This document shows, one piece after another, positions 31,954-43,857 of a stretch of 64,000 nucleotides of DNA. The translations under genes were made by a program, and so were the position numbers. Source of the DNA: Deroplatys truncata (taxonomy: Eukaryota; Arthropoda; Insecta; Mantodea; Mantidae); contig CM060977.1 in assembly GCA_030765065.1 (NCBI GenBank), forward strand, positions 159,598,052-159,662,051, in the 5' to 3' direction. The notes below the pieces were generated by a model. It did no database searches, was not told the DNA's origin, and was given only the letters and a program-made list of their open reading frames with translations. Positions within the stretch are counted from its first letter, which is position 1. Each line of letters begins with the position of its first letter.

Positions 31954-34153
31954 TTTATTCCTGCGTAACTCTTTTTATTTAAATTATCCAATAGTCGGTA
32001 CATTAATTGCTTTTATATAATATTATTGGTGTTAATAGTGGTTGCAGAATGTTTCTGTGCCATAATACATAATGGTCACTTTTAAATTTTTGAGGCTGAA
32101 TGAGATCAAGTACTTTGCAATAATTTCTTCTGCATGCTTTACAGTAAAGTCGTTTACACTTAGCCTCCATGTTTTGTTTGAACTTGCAACCATCCAACAC
32201 TAGGATGCAGAATTTGACAGGAAAATTGGAAGAATAACACATGTTTGACACTTGTTATTTTATTCTACTCTCTAGATAGCGCAACACAATTTGACATATT
32301 TGCATAACATGAATAACTTAATTCCATTTCCTACAAAGAAACTTCTGCACACACTATATGCAATAGTGTAGCTATTGTTTGTCATTCACTAAATCGCTAT
32401 TAGCAGGGCAATAAATATTATTAGCAACAGTTTCACCACACCATTTAACACTATTAATGTCATTGTCACTCTCTGTGCTCTGACTTGAATCAACATCACT
32501 GGACACAAATAGGCACAACTTGACTCCAAGTTTCCATTGTGTATATCCTAGAAGTAAATAGAAACACATGTTTAAACTACCCTTAAAAGTAGGTTTCTAA
32601 AAAGAGAAATTGCTTACATTAAGAAAAAATTTGTGGCTATAAACACCTTGTGATTATATTATATACTATCCATTCTAAACCAGAGTTCTCTCTGATGTAA
32701 ACCAAAGCATGTGCTTCTGCTTGTCATGAAATTAAGCACTACACTTATGCCAATGTAAATAGTTCCTTTATAAATATATTGATCATGAAATATTGGAGTA
32801 GGAAAGGTATAGAACTACACATTTTATTGTGGTTATCGTAACAACTCATTGTTAAAGGTAATGGATATATGTATAACAACTGTTAAGAGATTACAAAATA
32901 TGATTTCCTTAATTCCAACTGCTATTGCGCTAACACTCGAAGAGTATCTTTTTGTATATTACCAACTGTTGGATGACTGCTATTCCCTTGTCCATATGAG
33001 AAATGCAGCAATGAATTCATAGGGGTGCTATCTGAGTACCAAATAAACTTTGTGTAACCCCGGAAATATGATAAGCAAAGTCATTCATAATACGCTAGCA
33101 CACATATGCTCAGCTCAGATCAAATCTTCTGATTTTGTCAGTTAGCGTTTGAGTTGCCATGACAAAGGAAGTGTGTAGTGTGAATAAGCTGTTTTAACAC
33201 AAAAGTGGGAAACCGTTAAACAATGGCAAAAAAGAAATAATACCTAATGTGTTCAACTCACTATTATAAAAACACCTGACACTTGCAATAGTAGATATTA
33301 TGACACTAACATCTGAGTTTACAGGCGTTTCAGCAAAAAGTGTAACCAAAGCATGCAGGGAATATAATCAGACATAATAGGAGACTAAAATGTAGGAACC
33401 TGTTTTGTATGCAACCGTGTTGTGGATAAGCTTGTTATTAACTTTGAGGATAGTTCTGATTCCAATATGGCAGCTAAGTCATCTTGGAAGATTTGAATTA
33501 GGGTACTACACCTTTGCCTGAGGATTTCAATTAATATAAGTAAAATGTTCATTTTCTGCATGCTTATAAAAGAATTGTTACTTTAGGTTGCATTTTTAAT
33601 TATGATTTTCACACAGGGCACACCTTTTTATAGACTTAAACAATGTTCAGCTGTAATATGTAGCGAGTATGTGTGAGAGGAAGAAGCAGCTGTAAGGGGC
33701 AGGGATTGCTAACTATTTTTGTGCGTATAATACAAAGAGTTTGTTTATAGTTAGAGGCACTCTAGTTTGGAATGGAAAGTAGGTCCACTATTGCTACTAT
33801 ACCTAGAGGAATTTTAACATATCAGTTAGTAATTGCTAGTGTCTAGCAGCATTTTTATGCAACCAGCAGCTTAAGTAATGTGAGTGCTTTGGGGTGAAGA
33901 GAGGCTAGGCCATTTCCTGCTTACATTAAAAAAAAACATACAAGTTTCAATGCGCAAACATTGATATGAGTGAATTAACTAGTCAGCTAATGAAGTGAAA
34001 CACACTACAAATACCTGAAGTGTAAAGAAACAGGAATTAAATGAGAAAATTGGAATTCTGTGCTCATGTTTGGTTGATAAAGTGTTAAATGAGAAGGAAA
34101 TAACACTTTTATTCTAAAAGCACCACCATTTTGTGTTACTTGGACAAAATTCA
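31954..34153. other. Galectin intron sequence, unassigned
   Basis: Two minus-strand open frames (32003-32251, with the cysteine-rich patch CKRLYCKACRRNYCK, and 32372-32569) caught my attention. The cysteines vaguely recall the C-terminal zinc finger of piggyBac-type transposases, but no DDD motifs are near. Everything else is AT-rich with no support for a gene. Confidence 0.35.
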
Positions 34154-34277
34154 GTATACGCAAAGGATCCATGGATCTTTTCATTGAAGGTTCAATGAAT
34201 CGGATCTTTTGAATGATCTTCGATAAATTATTTATAGTGAAATTTTAAACACTTTTCATCATAACAACAACAACAAC

Positions 34278-34316
<39 letters not shown>

Positions 34317-34589
34317 TAATAATAATTAATAATAATACTACTACTAATAATAATAATTAATAAAACCAACTAATGCTACCTTCTGTGAATTCAGAAAACT
34401 AAGCTTATATATATATAAAAAAAACTAACCTCCGATAGTACCTCGGATGCAATTCATTGTATATGAAAAGCATTTAAAATGTGTTAAATGTTCACTATAA
34501 ATAACAGATCAAAGGTCATTCAAAAAATCCAATTCATGAAAAGATCATGGAACCTTTACTGAAAAGATCCATGGATTGTTGTGTATACG
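34154..34589. repeat. Foldback (palindromic) MITE-like element 2 with microsatellite core
   Basis: Arms of about 110 bases: the left contains GGATCCATGGATCTTTTCA, the reversed right arm ATCCATGGATCTTTTCA, and both continue to TATTTATAGTGAA. The loop holds (CAA)n(TAA)n at about 34264-34350. GTATACG at 34154-34160 and 34583-34589 is a likely 7-bp target duplication. Confidence 0.75.
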
Positions 34590-37325
34590 GAATAGTGGAA
34601 GACTATATACAATCAGACAAAAAATTCAATGCCATGCCTGGGATTCAAACCACCAATCTTTGACTTGCCATAACACTGCACTACCATCTAAGACTTTCTT
34701 TACTCACAGTAAGTTATTTTCATAAGCATTCTACAAAGATTCATCATATATCATGATTAACTTCATGTTTATCATATGTGTTAACTTAAAAGGCTTCAAT
34801 ACATTTAAAAAATATTATATGTCCATTACCTTTTTTTGCACAAAAAAACAGCACATTATTTAAATGCCTATGCATTTCATACAATAACCTGCAACTTAAT
34901 TACTATTGCACAATGTATCTTCTAAGGGAAGGATTTTGTATCATCAAAATTGCTACAAAGTTTAAATGGTAGAAAATAGACATGAAAGATTGAAACCACT
35001 TTGGAATTTCAAAGCCTCAGAACACATATTGAAGCTGCTAATTTCACATAAAACAAACACTTCAGGTTTTTCTTGGAAACAAATGCTTTTGAGCACTTGT
35101 ACTACCAGATTACAAGGACACTAATTGTCAAAAAAGCTACCAGAATTCCTATTTTCATACACCATGCCCAGTCCAAAAAAGGACATTATAGTGGCAGTTA
35201 CGTAAAAATGCCCAAAAGCAAGTGAATTACTGAAATATATGTGAATGATATCAAATATCTTTCTTCCTTCTGTATTAGAACATTTTAGTTGGGCACTGTC
35301 TTAAACGAATTGCAGTATCATTGGCATGCTATCCTTGACAGTTAGTGTCAGTCCACCAATAATCCTACATTTTTAAATTATACACGAGTATCGCTCGCAT
35401 GATCTGTTTCTATGTGTTTGAATATTGGTACTGTAACATGCTATTTAATTTGCATTAAAGGTTGATTTTTCCTTACCCACTTTGGCTGTGATCTCCACTC
35501 ATCAATTATGTAGTGCAAACAAGAAAATTAATCATATATTCCACTGTCTGGATGTCTGAAAAGTAAATCAGGACAATATAAAATTCAGCAACACTAAGAA
35601 GCTCTTAAAAACTTAACTTTTCTTCCAGCACTATCACTTTATGTTGCTCAAACTTAATAACATACCTTTAGATTCTAAGTCACCATTCAGAACTGGAACC
35701 ACAACGCTGGAAGGTATGTAAATCGTAGGCATATCCCACTCTGTCTGGATGGCTCAATGTATCTGAAAATTAATTTGTTATATAAAAATGTGGTAACACA
35801 CAATAACCTATCAAAGTTTTCTACCTCATTCTACGAATTTCATTGAAGTTGATAGAAAATACCAATATTACAAAAAATATACATTCAATCAGAAATGGTG
35901 TACAAGTATGATTACCGTCTCTGCTTTATTCCTGGTGAAAAAACATTGGACGAAAAGTTTCAGCTATAAAAATCCAAGATGGTCTCTTTCTTCTTGCCTG
36001 CCATTTAGTTCGTTACGAACTTTGAAACTTGAAATAGCCAATCAGAAAATTTGCCTTTCCCGCAAAAGTACAACTAGTAACACACCGTGTTCATGTGGGA
36101 AGTTAGTGCCCTGTGTTTCCAGTTTTTCAATCCAGCCTTCACCCCTGTGTAGGAAACTACCAAAGCAAATATGTTTAGAATAATAACTCTGTTACCATGG
36201 TAACTTGTAACAATACCATTAAATCATTTATTTTTAAGTTGTAGAGCTATTAACATAGAGGACAGAATTTATGACTATACTGTGTATATGACTTGATCGA
36301 AACTAAACCCATTTTGATGGTGAACTTGAGGCAATCAATTCTGCATTGAAACAACTTTTCTACCACATTAATCTCTTCAATAAAGCATTAATTCATAGTG
36401 ACTAAATCTGCTTTATAAACCATTTATACCAGCATATACACACACACAAAAAAAAAGAAGAAAGAAATGCTGAAATCTACCAAAGTATCAAACACTAACA
36501 ATCTCTTCATAAATTGATAGTTTTGCAATGGATTGCAGTGGTAATGAAGAGATTCACCAAATTAGAAAACCATCTTTTTCGTTTCACTCATTAAAACTAA
36601 TAATTCAGAAAACCAACAATAAACATTTGAAAGTTAAATTCAAGAGATTGTAAACTAGCAATGGAAAAACTTGTTGAACAAAACAACATTAATTCTGATT
36701 ACATATGGAAATGATTGTTTGGGTGCCCATCTGCATGAATTAAATATCCTTCCTATTCCAAATTGAGTACCTTGTAGAGAAGAAAATTCATATGACTCAT
36801 CTCCAAAAATGTTGAAATGTAACAGATGCAGATCTCTCATTAAGCTACTGGGAAGCAAGAAATCTAATGGAAGAATTCCAATACGCTGAGCATTAGCAAG
36901 CAAACAACCAAACAACCAACTTTAAAAGTGCTTTGTGAAATGAAAACAAAAATAATAAAATAAATGAGCAGTATTATAACTTAGGATCCAGTGTGCCCAG
37001 CAGTCAACTGGGGCTACAGCTATAACGTAAACAAAGCTACACAACGTTTACTCATTGACAGTGCCTCTGTGTTGGTAGGAGGTGTTTGTTGACATTAAAT
37101 ACTGGTCACTTAGGCACACAAGGTTCCAATTTCCAAGCCTTAGTTATAACCAAGTCCACAATAAGCACTGCATTGGCCAGTCAGTTGCAAGCTCTGCTTT
37201 AATTTGCAGTAGAGACTGGACAAATTCCCTCTAAGCTTTCAAAGCTAAGAGGAGGTGAATATCAGGCGCTCATTTAAGTTTTCTTTCTCATACTGTTTTC
37301 AAACATTACTGCGAAGTTAAATTGA
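34590..37325. other. Galectin intron sequence, mostly unassigned
   Basis: Near 34632-34690 the minus strand has GGTTTGAATCCCAGGCATGG after an A-box-like AGATGGTAGTGCAG, a likely tRNA-derived SINE head. A 91-codon plus frame at 35908-36183 and an 86-codon minus frame at 36655-36915 lack any family signature. The remainder is AT-rich. Confidence 0.35.
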
Positions 37326-37596
37326 GTTTTATTTATGGACGCTCTTTAACTGCTGTGGTCCCATTCTATATTGGGCATGAAAGACTGGTAATTTTATTCA
37401 GAGGCCTCTTTATCAGGCTTGAGGTTCTTTACGTGCCATAAGTCTATGACATGGCACCACTGGCTTCACTCCCCTTCCAAAGGAAGGATGCTACGGATTT
37501 TTACGTCCGAAAAAATCCATTGCCCTCTGCTGGGTTTGAACCTCCAAACTCTGGAACTAGAGGCTAGCATGGTAACCACTACACATGGAGGATGAC
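37326..37596 (-). repeat. tRNA-derived SINE, copy S4
   Basis: Reverse orientation and nearly full length. The tRNA-like head (TCCTCCATGTGTAGTGGTTACCATGC in reverse) includes the A box, and the B box is GGTTCAAACCCAGC-like. The body is complete to AAAGAGCGTCCATAAATAAAA. Confidence 0.85.
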
Positions 37597-37984
37597 ACTA
37601 CCAACACCTATGGCAGTTATGTGAGAGATGGTCATTTTAAAGTATAATTTCATTACCGCTTCATGGAAAGAGGGAATTATCATTCTTCGAAATGCATACA
37701 AATTTATTCAAGTCATAGATAGCAGTTTGCTACCATGAAATATTGGAACCCATATAAATAATTAAGTTATGAAACCACAAGTCTTGTTAATGAAATCCTA
37801 TACCAGTTTATTTCAATAAATGTGTGGCAGAATCGGTAATGAGACAGTTTTCTTTTCATTTGGTTTTTAAGATTTGTATATCATGTTTATAAAATGCCTT
37901 AAACATCCCAACAACTTTTTGCTGCTTTTGGGTTAATTCATACTACAGTTATAAATGCATGCAATCACTTTGCCACCTGAAATA
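37597..37984. other. Spacer between SINE and I-group element
   Basis: AT-rich, nothing recognised. Confidence 0.4.
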
Positions 37985-38152
37985 TTGTTATTTCATGAAT
38001 GGCACTGGGGATTAATTGATCTGCATCATATTCCCTCTGGCTTCCCAATATAAAGTCTGTAAGCTATCACTTTTAAGGCCTTTGCATTTGGCGAGATGTT
38101 TGTTTAGGATGACATCATTTTCACAGAGAGTGCACTTGGGTGTAGGTAGGCA

Positions 38153-38821
38153 TCATATTCTGTAGAGATGTTCTGCGAGGCAATTGTGGCCAGTTGCCAT
38201 CCTAAATAAGGCCACTGCAGTCTTCCTTGGCATTTTTTGTATATCAACTCTATCTTTAATATTCTTATAATCTTTACCTTTTAATTTATCTTCTTCATCA
38301 AGTGTCTGCTGTCTTTTGAAATGTTGTTTAATGTTATTTAATTGTTTATTTATTTCTATTTGTCCTACAGGTTTTATTTGTTGTATTGCAACTTTCTTTG
38401 CTAATTGATCTGCATGTTCATTGCCCAAAAGTCCGACATAAGCTGGGATCCATTGTAGAGTGACATGATTTCTAGTTTCAACTGCTTTAGTTAGGCTTCT
38501 TATTTCTTTAATATTTCTTGTTGTTTTATTATTGTAATTTACTATTCCATCTATGGCTGATTTTGAGTCTAATAAGATGACTATTTTTTGTTTTATGTAT
38601 GGTCTATATAAAATGTTCTGTAATGCTTTTTTTATAGCTGTTAATTCTCCATCATAGTGGTTTGATGTTTCATCTAATGTTAGATAGTGTGCAAAATGTT
38701 TACAGTATACTCCTGCACCGGCATTCTTTTTTTTATTGATGAGGGATCCATCTATATATATTCGGAGCCATTCTTTTTCTGGGTATTTTTCATTTTCTGT
38801 AGCTATTGCTATGGCTCTCAT
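38153..38821 (-). pseudogene. RNase H domain of the I-group element
   Basis: A 222-residue uninterrupted frame carries all four RNase H acidic sites: LRIYIDGSLINKKKNAGAGV, HYDGELTAIKKAL, ILLDSKSAIDGI and GLLGNEHADQLAKK. It then enters the linker ending RKTAVALFRMATGHNCLAEH, the signature that precedes the C-terminal cysteine motif in this group. It is one piece of a longer, otherwise disrupted pol, so I mark it as part of a dead element. Confidence 0.8.
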
Positions 38822-39883
38822 TTCATCTGGTATATTGTATATATCAGGTCATTCTGATATTGTATATCAATATATTCTTGTATTTTAGGTTATTAATATA
38901 TGTTCTGAAGCTTATTTGAGTTTTTAAATTACTTACAGTATCTGCTGTGTGGTACCACTTGTATCTGTTTCTATTGACTTGCAGTTTTTGTGCTAGAGTA
39001 ATTGCTTTCAATTCATGTTCCAATTCTATAACCATGTTTTTTGTGAAGCTTGGTAGTACTGTAATTGGTGTTGTTTTTACAGCTCCTATTATTATTCTTA
39101 GTGAATTATTTTGTGAAATTTCTAGTTTACTTTTAAGTCTCTTGTTTACTGTTGCTAGTAGCTCTCTTCCATATAATAGGTTAGGTTTTATGTATGATTT
39201 ATTTGTATTATTAAGGAGGTCCATGTTTCCACCCCATTTTATTCCTGCTAAATGCTTTAAAATGTTGTTCTTTTTGATGATTTTATTCGTTACATTGTTT
39301 ACATTTTCTTTCATTGAGTTTTTTAACTAATTCTATCCTTAGATATGTTGTTGTAGTTGCTTCTTGTAGTTTTTTGTTGTTGATTTGCAGGCATATATTT
39401 TCTGTTTTATTGTGTTTTATTGTGAATAGTTGATATTGAGTTTTTCCTGTATTTATTTCCATATTGTTATTATTAGTCCACTGTTCTAGGGTTATGATTG
39501 TATTCTCAATTGTTGTTTGTAGTTTTTATAATGATTCCCAGATATTATGTTCTTTTCTGAAGTCCATATTGCCATGTCGTGAGCAAACATTCCTACTTGT
39601 ATCTTACCTATTTTCTTCAGTACATCTACTAGGTTGTTTATATATATTGAACAGAATAGCACTTGTAACAGACCCTTGAGGTAGTCCAATTCTCATTTGT
39701 TTCTATTTAGATCTGGCTGTTTTGTATTGCACTGCAAACTATCTTTGGGATAGGAAGGTTTGAAACCAGTTTAGCATGTGTCCTGATATGCCATATGTCT
39801 TCATCTTGTATAGTAGCATTTCTCGCCATACTGTGTTAAATGCATCTTTGAAGTTGACAAACAGTGCTAGAGTAGTGTTGTTG

Positions 39884-39886
<3 letters not shown>

Positions 39887-39918
<32 letters not shown>

Positions 39919-39921
39919 TAT
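39887..39921 (+). repeat. (ATT)n microsatellite inside the I-group RT
   Basis: ATT units, about 11, preceded by GTTGTTGTTGTT. In the element's sense this is AAT/AAC, polyasparagine, placed just before RT motif A. Confidence 0.85.
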
Positions 39922-41011
39922 TTATGTATTTATTGAAATTTTCTTTAATGTCCTGTGTGAGTCTTACAACCTGGTTTATTGCTGAGCTGTCCTTCCTAAA
40001 TCCAGCTTGTTCAGGGACTAATAGATTTTGTGTTTCTAGATAGTATGTCAGTCTTGTAGCTACCATTCTTTCTAAGATTTTGCTATGTTTGATGTTAAGG
40101 ATATCAGTCTATAGCTATCTATCATTTGAGTTGGTTTTCCTTTCTTCTTAATGGGTATAATTTTTGCTTTTTTCCACAGTGTTGGTATATTATTTCTGGT
40201 TGTCCAGATTTTATTGAAAATTTTTAATAAAGTATGGAGTGCTTCATGTCCTAAATTCTTGAGCAGCTCTGGATGTATGTTATCAGGACCTGGGCTCCTT
40301 TTATTTTGTAGTGTTCGTATTGCTTGCTTTATTTCTGGGAGTGTGAATGGCTCATTGAAGATGTTTTGAAAGTTAGATGTATCTTTGATGTTGCTATTTC
40401 TTAAGTATTTATTCCGTTTTTTGTTTTTATTTTTTAATGTAATACCAGTTTTATAGTATGTTGTTAAAAAAATTTACTAATAAAAACTGGCCTGAAATTC
40501 TGCTTATGTAGTTGTTTATTAAATAGTGTACATTTATGCTTAATATACATTTTTTTGTCTGCATATATTCAGATTCAGATTCAGATTTTATTCACCAGTT
40601 GTAATAAAATTTTTACAAGGTTCGTCAAAAGTAAACATCCACTGAAATACAATCATATCTACATATATACACTTTACATTACATCAATTTGTAGATTTAC
40701 TACCTGTATACAATGCTAATATATACTATTTTATTATAAGTCTATCTATTTTTGCTGCTATTTTGTATTCTTCTATAGAATAGAAGGCATTTTTAATGAG
40801 ATAACATTTAATTTCTCTCAACTTTGTTACTTCTTCCTGTATTTTCTTAATTGTGAGAGGCAAGTGGTTGTACAGGTCCTTCGCATTGCTTTCTATACAT
40901 TTATTTACAAGGGAGCCTCTTAGCCTAATTTTGTAATAGTTTTGCTTTGTTCTGGTATTATGGTTATGTACATTTGCATTTTTTTCTTCCTTATGTGCTC
41001 TAATTACATAT

Positions 41012-43828
41012 TTAAGACATGCATATATATATATACAGAGAGGGTAGAGTTAATAAATTTAGATTCTTGAAGGCACTTCTACAACTATTTATTCTTGGTA
41101 TTTTTTTTATGATTCTTACTGCTCTTTTTTGTAAGCGAAGCATTTTCATAAGAAGTGTTTTCCCTCCTGTTCCCCATAAGATGATTCCATAGTTCAGATG
41201 TGAATGGACAAATGCATAATACACTTGCATTATATTTTCGTCATCCATTATTTGTGTTACTTGTTTTAGAATGTAACAACTGCTGTTTATTTTCTTTGAA
41301 ATTTTTGCAATGTGTTTGTCCCATTTTAAGTTTCTATCTATGACCAGTCCTAAAAAGTTTGTTTTCGATACTTGTTGAATTTGTTTATTTTGTATGTCTA
41401 GTGTGATGTTTGTTTGTAGTTTGTTGTTCAGGCTAATCAGCATCCATTCTGTTTTACCTATATTTAGTGCCATTCCTAGCTCTGCTAGATGGGTATTTAC
41501 TGTTTCTAGGATGACATTTGCTTTGTTCTGCACCTCTGTTTCTGTAGTGCCAGTTATAACTATTGTGGTATCATCTGCATAACCAATGACAAGTCCTCCT
41601 GCTTTTTGTATATTTTTAAATAATGAATTTATATACAAGATGAATAAATATGGTCCCAGTTTTGAACCTTGTGGTACTCCGTGCTTTGTGTATTTAAATA
41701 ATGACTGAACTTTTTCCAGTTTTTTTTCAACATTGTGCATTATTTCTACACACTGCTTCCTATTTGTTAAGTACGATTTTATCCAATCGGATGCAATCCC
41801 CCTAACCCCATAGTTTTCTAATTTTTCCATAAGTTCTTCTCTATCAACGCAGTCAAAAGCCTTTGACAGGTCCAGAAAGATTGCTATCACCAGTTCCTTT
41901 CTGTGTAGTGCTCTGACAATCATATCATTTCCTTTACTAATGGCATGTATGGTTGATTTCTTTTTTTGAAAGCCGTACTGCGTCTCTGCTATAATGTTGA
42001 ATTTGTTGCAGTATTTCTGGAGCTGTTCTAAGAATATTCCTTCCATAATTTTTGAAAATCCTGAACATAAGGAAATCGGCCGATAATTTTGTGTAGTTTG
42101 CTTGGAGCCCTTCCCTTTATAGATTGGTCTTACTACTACTTGTTTGAGCATATTTGGAAATATACCTGATGTAAGGCTTTCATTTATTAAGTATGCGAGG
42201 ACCTCTGCAATTTCATACTTGCAATGTTTTATCATTTCATTTGAATAGTTATCCAGACCACTGGACCTTTTACACTTTAGAGCATGAATTTGTTTGATAA
42301 CATCCTCTTTTGTGATTTCTCTGATTACCATGGAGTTGCATACACTTGTTTCCTTTGTTATTTGGGCTTTAATTTTCATGATTCCAATATTTGCCACAAT
42401 ATTTACACAGTGTTCGTTAAACACATTAGTTACTTCCTCTGGTCTTATTATCAATGTGTCATTTTGTATAATATTTATGTTTTCTGACCATTTGGCGTTG
42501 TTTTCTTTATGCACTGTGTTTATTATGCTCCATGTTTTCTTTATTTTGTTATCATTCTTTTCTAATAGTTCTCTGTTATGCAGTTTTTTTGCTTCCTTTA
42601 TTACCTTATTTAGAATAGTTTTATAGTTCTCAATATATACACAGGATTTTTTGTCGAGTTTACTATGTTTTAGGCTATTTAGGAATATCATTCTCTTTTT
42701 TGCTATATTTATACCTTTGGTGGACCAGTTTTGAATTTTACTTTTGTTATAAGGCATTTTACGGTTTGGTATTGAGTTCTCTAGACATGTTTTTAATGTG
42801 CTTATAAAATTTTCAAATTTTTCATGTATGTTTGCTGTTTCATACACGTTTGTCCATACTGCTTCTTTGATGCTAGCTTGGAGTACGTTTAGTGTGTCTT
42901 TGTTTACATTTCTTTTTACTGCAGTTAGTTTCTGTATTTTTGCATTTTGTTTGCCCAGTGTTTTACTTTCTATTAATTGCCCATAGTGGTCACTAATTCC
43001 TCCCTTAATTATTGATACATTTAAATCTTTATCTTTTATGTTTGTGTATACATGATCAATGCAGGTAGATGATGATTTTGTTTCTCTTGTGGGGCCTGTC
43101 TCTATCATGTTTAGATTATTTCTGGATAATAGCTCTACTAATTTCCTTTTTCTTATGCCCTCTACTAGAACGTCTATATTTTGATCTCCTACCACTATAG
43201 TCTTATTGTTTTTTACTATGCTACCTAAGCACATCTCTAGTTTGGCTAGAAAATTGGCTTTGTCAGCTTTTGGCGGACTGTAGACCCCTACTATTATAAG
43301 TTTCCCCTTTTTAAAGTTTATTTCTATTGGGCTCAATTCGGAGCACATTTCCTCACAATACTGTTTGCAGTTTATTTCCTTATATTTTACACCTTTTCTA
43401 GCATATATCACAACCCCGCCGCTTCTATGGTTTTCCCTGCAATAACTAGTGGCTAAAATATAGTTTTCATAACAATTTACTTTTATTTCATCGTACTTCA
43501 ACCCATGTTCCGAAAATATTAATATATTTGGTTGTAGATCCATAACTATTTGTTCAATTCCTGCTCGTTTGTTTGCTATACCCTGGATGTTTTGGTGAAA
43601 TATTCTAAAATTATTTATGGATCCCATTTGACCCTCTTTTTCTTTATTTTTTGCATTTGTAAGGCTTGCCCCTTCATTTACATGCAAGTAAGGACCTATA
43701 GCACCACTTACCTCATCTATCTGCTTCTGTCTCTCGTGCACAGTGTCCTTTGCCTTCTCCTTTTCAGTTATTGCCCCTCTCCCCAGTATGTGTACCCCAG
43801 CACTGTTGTGTCTTTCACTAATGATCAC
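41012..43828 (-). CDS. CR1-like ORF2: endonuclease and reverse transcriptase
   Basis: 938 codons without a stop. The APE endonuclease spans about residues 70-290: RIFHQNIQGI (metal-binding N), ILIFSEHGLK (E), IIVGVYSPPK, TIVVGDQNIDVL (D and N), CIDHVYTN and GGISDHYGQ (D-H). RT follows at about 500-800: KRSSGLDNYSNEMIK, NYRPISLCSGFSKIMEG, QYGFQKKKST, AIFLDLSKAFDCVDREEL, HGVPQGSKLGPYLFILYINS and IGYADDTTIVI (active site). Then NIGKTEWM, FLGLVIDRNLKWDKHI and HLNYGIILWG. There is no RNase H, as usual for CR1. The family nicks DNA and copies its RNA at the nick. All catalytic residues I can check are present, so this ORF could still work. The tail is repetitive (LYIYICM from a TA tract). Confidence 0.9.
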   Translation of the reverse strand: MIISERHNSAGVHILGRGAITEKEKAKDTVHERQKQIDEVSGAIGPYLHVNEGASLTNAKNKEKEGQMGSINNFRIFHQNIQGIANKRAGIEQIVMDLQPNILIFSEHGLKYDEIKVNCYENYILATSYCRENHRSGGVVIYARKGVKYKEINCKQYCEEMCSELSPIEINFKKGKLIIVGVYSPPKADKANFLAKLEMCLGSIVKNNKTIVVGDQNIDVLVEGIRKRKLVELLSRNNLNMIETGPTRETKSSSTCIDHVYTNIKDKDLNVSIIKGGISDHYGQLIESKTLGKQNAKIQKLTAVKRNVNKDTLNVLQASIKEAVWTNVYETANIHEKFENFISTLKTCLENSIPNRKMPYNKSKIQNWSTKGINIAKKRMIFLNSLKHSKLDKKSCVYIENYKTILNKVIKEAKKLHNRELLEKNDNKIKKTWSIINTVHKENNAKWSENINIIQNDTLIIRPEEVTNVFNEHCVNIVANIGIMKIKAQITKETSVCNSMVIREITKEDVIKQIHALKCKRSSGLDNYSNEMIKHCKYEIAEVLAYLINESLTSGIFPNMLKQVVVRPIYKGKGSKQTTQNYRPISLCSGFSKIMEGIFLEQLQKYCNKFNIIAETQYGFQKKKSTIHAISKGNDMIVRALHRKELVIAIFLDLSKAFDCVDREELMEKLENYGVRGIASDWIKSYLTNRKQCVEIMHNVEKKLEKVQSLFKYTKHGVPQGSKLGPYLFILYINSLFKNIQKAGGLVIGYADDTTIVITGTTETEVQNKANVILETVNTHLAELGMALNIGKTEWMLISLNNKLQTNITLDIQNKQIQQVSKTNFLGLVIDRNLKWDKHIAKISKKINSSCYILKQVTQIMDDENIMQVYYAFVHSHLNYGIILWGTGGKTLLMKMLRLQKRAVRIIKKIPRINSCRSAFKNLNLLTLPSLYIYICMS

Positions 43829-43857
43829 TTGAGCTGTTTTGTTTCCTACACCGCTCG

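Larger units (their letters stand above)
37985..40440 (-). mobile_element. I-group non-LTR retrotransposon, 5'-truncated
   Basis: The minus strand from 40310 reads RSPGPDNIHPELLKNLG, then IIPIKKKGKPTQMIDSYRLI (fingers). Next come an (AAT)n run, LALFVNFKDAFNTVWREML (motif A), LPQGSVTSAILFNIYINNL (motif B) and GMFAHDMAIW near 39580 (motif C, usual FADD now F-A-H-D). Thumb sequence follows (39314-38844), then RNase H (38821-38153) and a cysteine tail. Endonuclease and ORF1 are missing, as with incomplete reverse transcription. Frames are broken in RT. It is the first of three consecutive minus-strand LINEs. Confidence 0.8.

Noticed and set aside
32003..32251. piggyBac transposase C-terminus
   Set aside because: Only a loose cysteine cluster; no catalytic motifs, ends or TTAA duplications found nearby.
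42284..42986. Plus-strand hydrophobic frames
   Set aside because: Shadows of the CR1-like ORF2 on the opposite strand.
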